Shown: positions 55,337 through 64,000 of the stretch, one piece after another
Layout of the letters: every line of letters begins with the position of its first letter
How positions within the stretch are numbered: position 1 is the first letter of the stretch
Assembly: GCF_024679245.1 (NCBI RefSeq)
Contig: NC_090182.1
Location: 34,123,047 to 34,187,046, forward strand
DNA length: 64,000 bases
Source: Pseudorasbora parva
Taxonomy: Eukaryota > Chordata > Actinopteri > Cypriniformes > Gobionidae
Direction of reading: 5' to 3'
Translations under genes and position numbers: made by a program
Notes under the pieces: generated by a model
Seen by the model: only the letters and a program-made list of their open reading frames with translations
What the model was told of the DNA's origin: nothing
Databases searched by the model: none

Positions 55337-56008
55337 TGGGTGCGTTTACATGCACACCAGTAAGCTGATAACTCCAAAAAATCAGCTAATTGAAATAACC
55401 AGTTTTCCCCGTTTACATGCAAACCAGTAAACGGACAACGCAAGTAAACCGCATTTACATGACTATTTATAAACCGGGTTATTTCCTTGTAGTGCCGTCA
55501 AAAATAATAATGTCCGTATATCTGACTCTGAGTTTTTCAAATGTTACGTCAGTTGTGATGTTAAATAAAGCGTGCACTGTGTCAGCGGGAGATTTACTGC
55601 TCATTTTATCCCTTATGCACCCCTTCTACTTCTGCTACATGTGATGAGAATAACACATCTTTACAATTTTCTGGGTCTTAAAAGAGTCTGCGTTTGTGGC
55701 ATATGTCCTTATTTCATGCAAAACGCTCGCTCTGTCTGGATGCGTTTAAATCTGCTCTAAATTTGCGTTTTTGTCACCTATAACACATGCGCACTTCAAC
55801 AAGCCGACAGAAAGCAGGTTAATGCATTTACATGCAGCGCGAAATCGAGGTAAGAGGCAAAAAAACTACCTGTTCCGACCGGTTTATGCTTACGCCGTTT
55901 ATGACCTTACTCCGATAAAAGAAAACAGGTTACCGCGTTTGCATGACCATGTTCATTGTCGGCTTATTGGGCATAATAGGCTTAAGAACGTGCATGTAAA
56001 CGCACCCA
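55337..56008. mobile_element. MITE with perfect TGGGTGCGTTTACATGCAC inverted ends
   Basis: The first 19 bases at 55337 are exactly complementary to the last 19 ending at 56008. Sub-terminal GTTTACATGCAAACCAGTAA and GTTTGCATGACC also pair. ~670 bp, non-coding. It interrupts a sequence similar to 62485-62600. Confidence 0.85.
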
Positions 56009-56616
56009 GTGAGAGGTACAGACAATCATACAATATTCAACTTGACTCTTTAGTGTTTCAGTAAAAGGAAATATAAAATATAATAAATTAAATTAAAGAC
56101 ATCCATATTTCATATCTGGAAGTGAGTGTAATTGCAAAGAATTAACTCGTTTCACTGAATAAGAGACAAATATTAGACAATTATCTTTATTAAGGTTTAT
56201 TTCTTGCAAGAAAGAGTCCCAGTCAACACAGTCATCAGTGTGTATAATAAACGCATAACAGAAGTCACAATCTCTTATACCCCCATTGTCAAAACAATCC
56301 CTCTCAGTAGTTTTCCACACATGGCAAGAGTGTTAAACATAGCACAGAAGTGTCCTGTATGGCAGAGACACATATTAGCTCCTGTATGAATACAAAAACT
56401 GTAGAAATTCTTCATCAGTGATTAATTTTTTTCCATCACAATTCCCGCTTTTATCAATCTTTGATAATCTTACAAGAAAAATGTAAAAATGTGTATATGA
56501 ATAAAAGTAGTAATAGTATTAAAAAAAAGTAGAGATAGTAGTAATAAAACAAACTAATTGAAGTCCCTCATAACACTTATACCCTTCAACTCTTATATTC
56601 GTATAATTGATCACTC
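56009..56616. other. Non-coding stretch, possible retroviral LTR remnant
   Basis: GAGGTACAGACAAT ... ATCCATATTTCATATCTG (56011-56120) resembles 62510-62585 in the same order. If these are the two LTRs of the minus-strand retrovirus, this is its 3' LTR. Similarity is confined to ~120 bp. Confidence 0.3.
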
Positions 56617-57318
56617 TTAAAGGGTTAGTTCACCCAAAAATTATATTTCTTTCATTAATGACTCACCCCAATGTCATTCCACACCAGTAAGACCTCTGTT
56701 CATCCTCGGAACACAGTTTAAGATATTTTAGATTTAGTCTGAGGCCTTTCTGTCATTTGAATGTAAGTGTATGCCCACTTGCTGTACATATCCAGAAGGT
56801 AATGAAAACATCACCAAAGTAGTCCATATGTGACATCAGTTGGTTAGTTAGACTCTTTTGAAGCGTCGACAATACATTTTGGTCCAAAAATAACAAAAAA
56901 TACGACTTTTTATTCAGCATTGTCTTCCGCATTTGTTTTCAAACCTCAAATAAAGAAACAAACGGTCGCGAATCAGCAGATTGATTCGGGATTCATATCG
57001 CCGTGTCACGTGATTTCAGCAGTTTGCCAGTTTGACACGCGATCTGAATCTTGAATCGTGACCGTTAAGATTCTTTATTTGAGGAACACGAAAGAGACTA
57101 CTTTGGACTACTTTGATGATGTTTTCATTACCTTCTGGATGTGGACAGCAAGTGGGCATACACTTACATTCAAAGGACATAAAGGCCTCTGACTACATCT
57201 AAAATATCTTAAAACTGTGTTCCGAGGATGAACGGAAGACTTACGGGTGTGGAACGACATTGGGATGAGATTTCATTAATGAAAGAAATTTAATTTTTGG
57301 GTGAACTAACCCTTTAAA
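56617..57318. mobile_element. Complete cyprinid TIR element (TTAAAGGGTTAGTTCACCC)
   Basis: The ends TTAAAGGGTTAGTTCACCC (56617) and GGGTGAACTAACCCTTTAA (57300-57318) are exact complements. The whole is palindromic: ACCTTCTGGATGTGG, AAGTGGGCATACACTTACAT and GTAGTCCA appear in both orientations. ~700 bp and non-coding. It is the best-preserved example here of the family also seen at 16131, 19312 and 33932. Confidence 0.9.
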
Positions 57319-58084
57319 TTTGTGAAAGAAGAAAGAAAACACACATAGGCTATTTTTGCAGGATATAGTCCCTGTTTGCTGCAAGCAGAGTATAGTCAAA
57401 GGTATTTAAATATCCAAGTCCCCTTTTAATGCCACCCAGATTAAAGTAAGAAAAACAAAAGTAAATATAAATCCCCTAATTTGTTTTAGGCGTCTCAATG
57501 CTAGTAGGGCTGGGCGATATGTTAATTTTTGGGGGGCGATAATCGCCTTCAAAAATATCGCGATATCCGATAATATCATCTACTCCGCACTGATCCCTCC
57601 CACTCCCCTGCGCACGCCACAAAATTTTCCAGGCATAAAAGTGAGGACAATGCTTAATATCCAAGAAAAGATGTACATCAGTAATTTGGCAGTATTATGG
57701 ATTTAAACCAAATGCAAATGGTGAACCAGCGGATCCAACAGAGGCTATCTGCAGGCTGTGCAAAAAAAAAAGAAACAAAAAAAAAAGATATAAAGTGAAC
57801 CACTAATCTCCGCAGCCCTATTCACGTACACTACCCAGCAGTAGTGGCCTCGTTTGAGCCCTGCTCTGCAGCCGCTTCTCAAAGACGACGGATATGTGGT
57901 CGAGCAGCAATGACACCTTAAATGTCAATTAGAGCTTAGATCGTGCTCAAAAAAATCAAGCCCGACCCTACGGGAGCCTGTGCTCGTTGTGTCCGAGCCT
58001 TTTGCCCGGTCCGGCACATAAACTGTAATAATGAGAACGAGCCTGTAATGAGCAAAGCGGACCGGTGTGACTCATGTTAAAACT

Positions 58085-58240
58085 AAAATTAATGAAATAA
58101 GCTGATAACATCACTGTTTTCCCAGAATGACTGGGAATCAAATTTTGCTGCAATATTGTCCTGTTTAACACTGTGAAGCTGCTTTGAAACAATCGTCATT
58201 GTAAAAGAACTATATAATAAATAAAGCTGACTTGGCTTGA
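58085..58240 (+). repeat. L2 LINE 3' UTR fragment
   Basis: AAGCTGATAACATCACTGTT, ACACTGTGAAGCTGCTTTGA and a CTATATAATAAATAAAG end match the 3' UTR of the L2 copy at 31545-31684. No coding part is present. Confidence 0.7.
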
Positions 58241-58674
58241 CTCAGTTCAATAATCCACAGGCGTGCTCATGAACCGCTCACCTGTAAAATAATTAAATCC
58301 AGCTCAGACATTTATCTGTAGCTCACTTTGTTGTAGCCATTAAACAATGTTTGTCTTCTTTCTTTTTGCATATTATGTTTGAATAGGCCTATTAAAATAG
58401 TATTTTTACATTTTATCTGATTATGATAAGTGCAAAGATGCGAGTGAGTCAGAAATTATTTTGGTGGTTATATTTATATATTATATATCACTGCGAAAGC
58501 CCGGTCCCCCCTGGTTTTAAGTCTGGTCCTAGGAACCTAGGACCTAATGTTTTGCTTTAACACATATAGGCTACTGTAGTTATGCATCAAAAACACTAAA
58601 AAGGTGAGTGTATGGTAACTACTATTTATAATGTATTTGGCAACGCAATGTCCTGTGAGTTTATCAGTCGTCAT

Positions 58675-60008
58675 CAGTGCCGTTTCTAGCCATAGGCAAA
58701 CTAGGCGATCGCCTAGGGCGCCAACAGCTGGGGGGCGCCAGTGAACCCCCACCCCAACAAGATTTTTTAGTTATTTCATATATATTTTATCATTAATATT
58801 TCGTACTTTTGCTATTTCAAGGCATTATGATTAGTTGTGATTATTGGAGTTAAGTCGCCATGGTGATAGTGGCTAATGCTTGTGTCCGAGTGAAAAATGC
58901 GGATAGCTCATTAATGTAACTGGAGTGGATGCAGATGCAAACACGGAGGCGATTAACATCAAACAGATCGCACTTTATTCCCCGCTGAACTCTCATCACA
59001 AACTTCCTTTCCGTCCACAGCAATACTTAATAAAACAAAACTGTTAGCAACAGAAAACAGAAAATAATCCCCACACATGGGAGCTCAAGACTCAGTGCGC
59101 ACATACACAAAATGCAGACTTCGTTTGCAGGGAGCGCGCGCAACTCTTAAAGGGGCCACACTATATTTCTACTCGTTACAGCGTGCTTTAGTTTCATCAT
59201 CATGAAAAGGTCAAAGCCATCAGGGGCTCAGTATCGTAAAAAGAAAAGAAGAAACATAAAAAAGAAAGCGAAATATAAAGGTATGTTTACCTGTATCTTG
59301 TTCTCACCTATTTACTGGTTAACTTTACTTGTTCTCTACTAAGCTGGTCGCTCTATCATAACGTTAAGCAAAACATTACACTGAATATTAGTACTGGACC
59401 GACCACACGCCATGCTCATTTATTACAGCTGCAGAACATTATAGCATAGTTAATTTGAATTAAAAAAAAAAAAAAAAACATTACATCAGAGATAGCTGTT
59501 TCAATTGATCAAGTAGGCTAATACTGTCATAACCATAGGCGTCACTAGGCCCTTTTTCATCTCAGCCCCACCACCACCACCACACAAAAAAAAAAAGCTA
59601 TTAACCTTTAAAACATATGAAAATGGCGCGAGGCTCCAGCTCCGGCTCCGGCTTCGTCCCGTCTTTTAGTCTTTGTGTCACTGTGTTCTTCAATCCGCAG
59701 CGGCGCCGAGTGACATGGTTTTCAAGCTATTGTTATCTAATTTTTTGGCCTTCAGAACATCTTAAAATACACATATGTAGATCATAGAAATCAAAATTTC
59801 CTCGGGGGAGCATGCCCCCCCCCCCCCCAACATCTGTGATCTCAGTGATAATAAACTTAGCTACATTATTCGATTAATGCATGTACAATATGCCCATGAA
59901 ATAAGGAAGTCATATTTGCTTTATAAGTTATAGTTTTAAAAAGGGGGGGGGGGGGGGTGCAACATATGAATCTTGCCTAGGGTGCCAGAAAGGCTAGAAA
60001 CGGCCCTG
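58675..60008 (+). mobile_element. hAT-type element (CAGTGCCGTTTCTAGCC ends) with residual transposase exon
   Basis: The ends CAGTGCCGTTTCTAGCC and the inverted CAGGGCCGTTTCTAGCC are flanked by perfect GTCGTCAT duplications (58667-58674 and 60009-60016). Internal sequence includes another short repeat (59540-59830, between TAGGCGTCACTAGGCC and a C-run). Confidence 0.9.
59202..59280 (+). pseudogene. First exon of a hAT (ZMYM-like) transposase
   Basis: ATG at 59202 encodes MKRSKPSGAQYRKKKRRN and a further basic run, ending at a GTATGT donor after 79 nt. Met-Lys-Arg...SGAxYRKKK is the typical N-terminus of hAT transposases annotated in fish as zinc-finger MYM-type 1-like. The remaining exons (BED/TTF-type finger, catalytic domain, dimerisation domain) are missing, so this is an internal-deletion derivative. 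Confidence 0.6.
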
Positions 60009-60199
60009 GTCGTCATTTTTATGATACTGTCGATTATCGTCTGATAACACTGACTGTTATCGATATCGACATATTTGCGAGACATCGTCGATATATGATA
60101 AAATCGTCATATCGCCCAGCCCTAATTGCTAGTCATCTTAATCATCTCAGGTTTTACATTAAATGTCTTTGCACTAGTCCAGTAAGTCACTGAAAAATA

Positions 60200-60640
60200 C
60201 ATGGTAGACATAACAATATCAGAACAATTTTTGTTTAAATTGGCAGTAAACCCTATCCAGGATCCCCAGCCCCCTTGGATCTTTTATCCATCCAAATCAG
60301 GAATCATCAGCTTTCTCATGCTCTCTTATTGCCATTCTTATATGGTCGATGATGCATGTGATGTTGCTGCTGTAATCTGGAATGTGAAAACAACATGACA
60401 GTCCCAACATTTTGCAAAAGCCCCCCTTTTCTGCTGTTCACATGTTTAAACTTCCTTTCACTTCCTCATTCACCATTTTTAAAGCATGTTCAGTGCTGTT
60501 AGCTATTGCTAGTGCAGTCCACGCAAACCCATTAATTTTGTTTATAGTCACTGCTTTTCCCGTTTGCAATTTGTGGGCTACTTTTGAGCAGACATCAAGG
60601 ATGCGCCGGACCCTTATCAGTAGCTCTTAAAATTGTTTAA
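60200..60640 (-). pseudogene. Endogenous retrovirus env (TM region) remnant
   Basis: Minus-strand translation, broken by stops, shows a helical ectodomain segment followed by a Cys-x6-Cys-Cys motif at about 60391-60417, the disulphide motif of retroviral transmembrane subunits. A hydrophilic segment rich in Ile/Asn follows. Upstream (higher coordinates) lies the integrase C-terminus, the normal pol-env order. It is a decayed, non-functional copy. The hAT at 57505 cuts the sequence just after it. Confidence 0.5.
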
Positions 60641-60719
60641 TTTCTCACATTTTCACTGAAACAGCCGCTTGATATCTTTCAATGGGCTATAACGTGGCTG
60701 TCTCAGTACCACTCTTGGC

Positions 60720-61245
60720 AGATGTCCCTGGCCCCGTATAATGGCAGGTGATGGTTATGTTTGACCTCTGCTTCCTGTTGCTCTCCTATCGGCTCCTCCT
60801 CCTTGGTTGCTGCTGGAACCTTTCTGCAATGGCTGGCATGCACCTACGTAGCTCTTTCAGCAACCTTGACAGTGGTGTGTGTGTCGTCAACAGCAAGACA
60901 AAAGGTCCTAGCCATCTTTTCACCCTCCAGCTCTTTCTCCTCAGGTCCCGTATCACCATTAAATCACCTAGTTCGATATTGTGGAGAGGAATTTCTGCTT
61001 TCTTTCCCTAGGTCGCCTTTACCTGCACACAGATGTTAGATAACACAGTCGACATTTCCTTGCTATAATTCAACATGTCATTCTCGCACAGATCTGTGGA
61101 TGGAAGCTGTTGTTTACCCCCTGCCATGCCCATAAATAGCGGTCTTCCAAAGACGATGTCAAACGGACTTAAATTTGCTTTGTTTTTTTTTCTCATTCTC
61201 ATGTACATTAACACAATTGGTAGGGCCTTCACCCATTTTGCCAAT
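60720..61245 (-). pseudogene. Endogenous retrovirus integrase C-terminal remnant
   Basis: Minus-strand frames give LSPFDIVFGRPLFMG (61008-61244 frame), a segment found near the end of retroviral integrase cores. A basic C-terminal domain with RRKSWRVKRWLGPF and a TVKVAERAT-like motif follows in other frames. The zinc domain and most of the catalytic core are missing, so a large deletion separates this from the RNase H piece. Confidence 0.6.
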
Positions 61246-61290
61246 TTGTTTTTTTTTTATGGTTGTATTCTCATGCTCTACTGACACATT

Positions 61291-61965
61291 GGCCCTCATT
61301 TATCAATTTTACATAGAAATGTATTATGCAAGGGTATATGTTGGCATAAGATTATTCTTACACTCCTCTCACCGCCTGATTTATGAAGCTGTGCGCACCT
61401 CTGCAATCCAGGTGTACGCAATACTTGCCCTTGATAAATGCTACGACTGAAAACGATTGTCATTAGAATAACATGCCCCTATATATTCAAGTCTCTGCCT
61501 CCCCCACACCATTAATTTTACACCATGGACACAAGGAAGAGGGCAATGAAGCAAAACTTCTCCGACGTGGAGATCGAGACCATCACCAGGTGGAAAAAAA
61601 CAAAGTTGTTTTATTTGGGAGTTTAAAGAGTGGGATTAAAGGCACCCACAAAACAAAATACGGACCCAAATTACGAGTACTGTTGATAGTGTAGGGGTTG
61701 AGAAGTGCATTTCAGCAGTTTAAATAGCTGTTTGGATGAGAAATTGCCTATCACAATGCATTATTTGATACAACGTGTTTTGAAACAATTAGCATTTAAT
61801 TTTGTATTACGTGACATGTATTGAGGTGTACAATAGTGATGATGATGGGATGTGGAGTACCATTCATTCACATTAATAATTCCATGACAATTTGTAAGAT
61901 TCTTCTTCTTATTATTATTATGATTTTTATTATTAATGACGCTTATATCATGATAAATGAGGGCC
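61291..61965. mobile_element. PIF/Harbinger-type element with Myb-like gene fragment
   Basis: The ends GGCCCTCATTTATCA and (inverted) TGATAAATGAGGGCC are perfect. ATT on both sides (61288-61290, 61966-61968) fits the 3-bp duplication of Harbinger elements. Inside, MDTRKRAMKQNFSDVEIE starts at 61525 and, one frame over, VEKNKVVLFGSLKSGIKGTH follows. Together they form the N-terminal Myb/SANT-like region of the Harbinger accessory DNA-binding protein, frameshifted. The nuclease gene is absent. Confidence 0.7.
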
Positions 61966-62029
61966 ATTGTGCGTGTTACGAATTATGCATCTACTTCAAA
62001 CATTTTAATTTGTGAAACCATTCCCTCTT

Positions 62030-62400
62030 TTGGCTGCCTGGGGCTTGCCTCTCCACTCCACTCCATTTTAGACAGTGCATTTCCACAGCTGTTTCTCCGC
62101 TGTTTTGGCGACGGTCTTCATACTTTGTAAAGAAGTCAAAGCATTTGTGTTTATTTCAGATAGTAAAAGACATTCTGGTTCTTTTGACTGTAGCGCTGCC
62201 ACTGCCTTCGCAGCCTCATCTGCTCTCGCGTTTCCTGTTTAAGTAAAATCTTTGTTATTAGCGTTCGCTGCGCATTTACAGATATCAACCTGGCCAGGCA
62301 AGAAAATTTTGTTTAGAAGAGAAGACACAATACAAACATTAAAATTGGGTGCCCATCAGACTTTCCTCTGTGCTCCAAAATCATGCGTAACTCCAGCCGC
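62030..62400 (-). pseudogene. Endogenous retrovirus RNase H remnant
   Basis: Minus-strand translation shows a weak YAHDFG-like segment near 62380 and GNARADEAAKAVAALQ near 62240-62190, the typical end of retroviral RNase H. Stops interrupt it. It is followed on the minus strand by the Harbinger insertion and then the integrase C-terminus. Confidence 0.5.
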
Positions 62401-62439
62401 ATAACGTGAATATTTTACCCTCCAACAGCTTGTCATTTT

Positions 62440-62740
62440 TCTGTCAGGGCTACAAACTCTACTCAGAAAGTTTCCCAAAACATACTGATAACATGCTCTC
62501 CCTGAGGAAGAGGTACAGACAATATCTCAGGCAATATTCATCTGGTTTCTTTATTGTTTCAAATCCATATTTCATATCTGAAACCCGGGCTAAATTCACA
62601 AAACACTCTTTCTGCACTCCCGACATGTTAGGGGTGTCCCCCAAAATCCAAACAAACATCCCTAGGCCAAACCCTCTGTCTCCACAGAGACCAAATACAC
62701 ACTTTAGAAAACATAAATGAAGAAACAACCAATCAGTGGT
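62440..62740 (-). repeat. Possible 5' LTR remnant of the minus-strand retrovirus
   Basis: 62485-62600 resembles 55300-55336 plus 56009-56120 (CTGATAACATG, GAGGTACAGACAAT, ATCCATATTTCATATCTG), on the far side of the env remnant, as two LTRs would be. No clean TG/CA ends or duplication could be placed. Confidence 0.3.
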
Positions 62741-62804
62741 TCTCTTAATTAATCAAAATCATAACTGACCCTTTGGGGTTCAAAACACAATAGTGGTCCA
62801 ACTC

Positions 62805-63265
62805 AATCTAGTCGACAAAAACAACACTGTAAAAAATGTACTGTAGAATTTACAAGAATTTACTGGCAAAAAAGTTGCCAATAAAATCCTCCAAAAAATG
62901 TTATTTATTGCTGTAAAATTGATTACAGTATAATACTGCAAATCAGTTTACAGTTAATTAGTGTATGTGAAATATAGTAATTTTTTGTTTTTACAGTAAA
63001 ATTGAATTAAACTTGTATTTTATTTTACAGCAATATTTTGTAATTTCACTAAAGTACAGTATTTACCTGGCAACAAAGTTGCCAATAAAATCCTGTAAAT
63101 ATTTTTTACAGCATTGTTTTGTAACTTCACTAAAGTACAGTATTTGCCTGGCAACTAAAGTTGCCAATAAAATCCTGTAAATATTTTTACAACTTTTTTT
63201 TGTAATTTCACAAAAGTACAGTATTTACCTGGCAACTAAAGTTGCCAATAAAATCCCTTAAATAC
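62805..63265. repeat. Tandem ~75-bp repeat with GGCAAC/GTTGCC hairpins
   Basis: Unit TAATTTCACTAAAGTACAGT ATTTACCTGGCAAC followed by AAAGTTGCCAATAAAATCCTGTAAATA occurs at about 63040, 63120 and 63205, with a diverged unit near 62850. Each unit has the inverted pair GGCAAC/GTTGCC and an AATAAA. It begins with ACTGTAAAAAATGTACTGTA, the same end type as at ~49460. Confidence 0.8.
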
Positions 63266-64000
63266 CCCCATAATCCAAGATGATGTTTGTAATAGTTTAA
63301 CATTAAAAAATAATGAAAATAATTTTAACAGTAAACTGTAAATTACTGATTTAAATGCAGAATAAACACTATCTGAATACATTTACCAATGAAAAAAAAA
63401 ACAAGTCAAGGGTGTTACAAGTAAATATTTATTAAAACTAGCAGCAAGGCAGTGCATTTATTGACATTGACATTGCAAATTTCATTGTCAATAAGGCAGT
63501 GCATTTATTGACAATGACAAACTGACATTGCAAGGCAACAATTTCAGAAACTTTTAAAATCTTACTATAAAAATTACATAGTATTACAAAATAACCACAA
63601 AGAACTTTAAAAATAAATACATTTTAAGACATATTTTGAGTAGAATATTTACTTTCAATAAAAATGAAAGTCAATCAAAAAGTTTTTATCCTATTGAAAT
63701 TCACTGCAACTTCTTTTCTTTTTAAAGAAAAGAATTAAAATAAAATGCTAAAATCAACATTCCACAAATTCTGTTGTTTGAGCTTATCTTCTTTTAAACT
63801 AAGAATTTTTCATCAAAAGACAACTTAATATATACATACTTAAAGTTCATTAACCTTCATGAGCAACACATGAGGGTTGACTTGTTCCTCTCTGAGTCCT
63901 TTCCACTTGTTTTGCCTCTGTGCTTGTTGTCTTGGCTCCAGGCAGTGAGTGATGTGATTCCAACAAAACATCTGCACAAAAATATAAGCAAAAACTTCAG
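63266..64000. other. AT-rich end of window, no gene recognised
   Basis: Contains a short duplicated AAGGCAGTGCATTTATTGACA (about 63446 and 63494) and A/T-rich DNA. No coding frame is convincing. Minus-strand AATAAA signals are frequent, so a minus-strand 3' UTR is possible. Confidence 0.3.

Larger units (their letters stand above)
57505..60124. mobile_element. hAT-type element (TAGGGCTGGGCGATA ends), nested
   Basis: The ends TAGGGCTGGGCGATATG and the inverted CATATCGCCCAGCCCTA are flanked by AATGCTAG (57497-57504) and ATTGCTAG (60125-60132), an 8-bp duplication with one change. Sub-terminal ATATCG repeats occur. It contains an L2 tail (58085-58240) and another hAT (58675-60008). No transposase of its own. 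Confidence 0.85.

Noticed and set aside
62850..63260. Regular repeats resembling a CRISPR array
   Set aside because: The units are contiguous with no variable spacers, AT-rich, and in vertebrate DNA; it is a minisatellite.

Overview
The window looks like nuclear DNA from a cyprinid-type bony fish (carp, goldfish or zebrafish relatives). The evidence is one spliced vertebrate gene resembling rnf212 and dense cyprinid-style repeats. These include AAAGGGTTAGTTCACCC-type terminal-inverted-repeat elements, TTAA-flanked elements with G-rich ends, many hAT-like elements with 8-bp target duplications, L2 and L1-like LINEs, a Gmr1-like LTR retrotransposon, a DIRS remnant and an endogenous retrovirus remnant. 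I see no bacterial-style operons, rRNA, confident tRNA or CRISPR array. Almost everything is transposon inserted in transposon, so the layout is best read as layers.

Layer 1 (1-33000). A LINE cut by the window edge (1-1643) sits in an older L1-like LINE. That LINE's open frame can be followed through four separated pieces: 1644-2570, 4731-5251, 7009-7444 and 32754-32993. The gaps are a TIR-like repeat element (2571-4730), a hAT-type element (5252-7008, duplication CCATCAGG) and a hAT-like element grown to 25 kb (7445-32753, duplication ATTAAACT/ATTACACT). The 25-kb block holds an internal ~600-bp tandem duplication. It also holds a gag-only LTR retrotransposon with three coding 30-bp minisatellites (7609-9829, with its last LTR bases at 28931-28957), inserted in one duplicate. 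The other duplicate still has the empty site. Between the two LTR parts lie a broken multi-domain gene (10065-13843) with a predicted FEN/XPG-like nuclease motif set and a TSO1-like CXC domain, several palindromic elements, and an almost complete Gmr1-type LTR retrotransposon (19332-26639) with a foreign solo LTR in its gag. A 5'-truncated L2 LINE (29649-31684) sits in the second duplicate.

Layer 2 (33000-41580). A short CRE-rich stretch is followed by a cyprinid TIR repeat split by two insertions. The first is a TAGCC-type element, itself split by a truncated hAT. The second is a TTAA-type element (36735-41456) carrying a hAT element and a nearly perfect 1,420-bp tandem duplication.

Layer 3 (41740-51100). 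About 98 bp at 41743-41841 recurs inverted at 47363-47459. It bounds a 5.7-kb block with an unrecognised minus-strand gene start, a second TTAA element and a minus-strand LINE. Directly beside it, rnf212-like exons 1-6 run on the plus strand (47527-51074), with RING and coiled-coil coding. This is the only host gene I can identify with confidence. Exons after the sixth were not found.

Layer 4 (51100-64000). TE fragments include a DIRS tyrosine-recombinase remnant (53790-54985), an 18-bp-TIR MITE, a complete cyprinid TIR repeat (56617-57318), and a hAT element (57505-60124) enclosing another hAT that keeps a transposase first exon. There is also a decayed minus-strand endogenous retrovirus (RNase H, integrase C-terminus and env TM pieces, ~60200-62600) interrupted by a Harbinger element, then a ~75-bp tandem repeat near the end.
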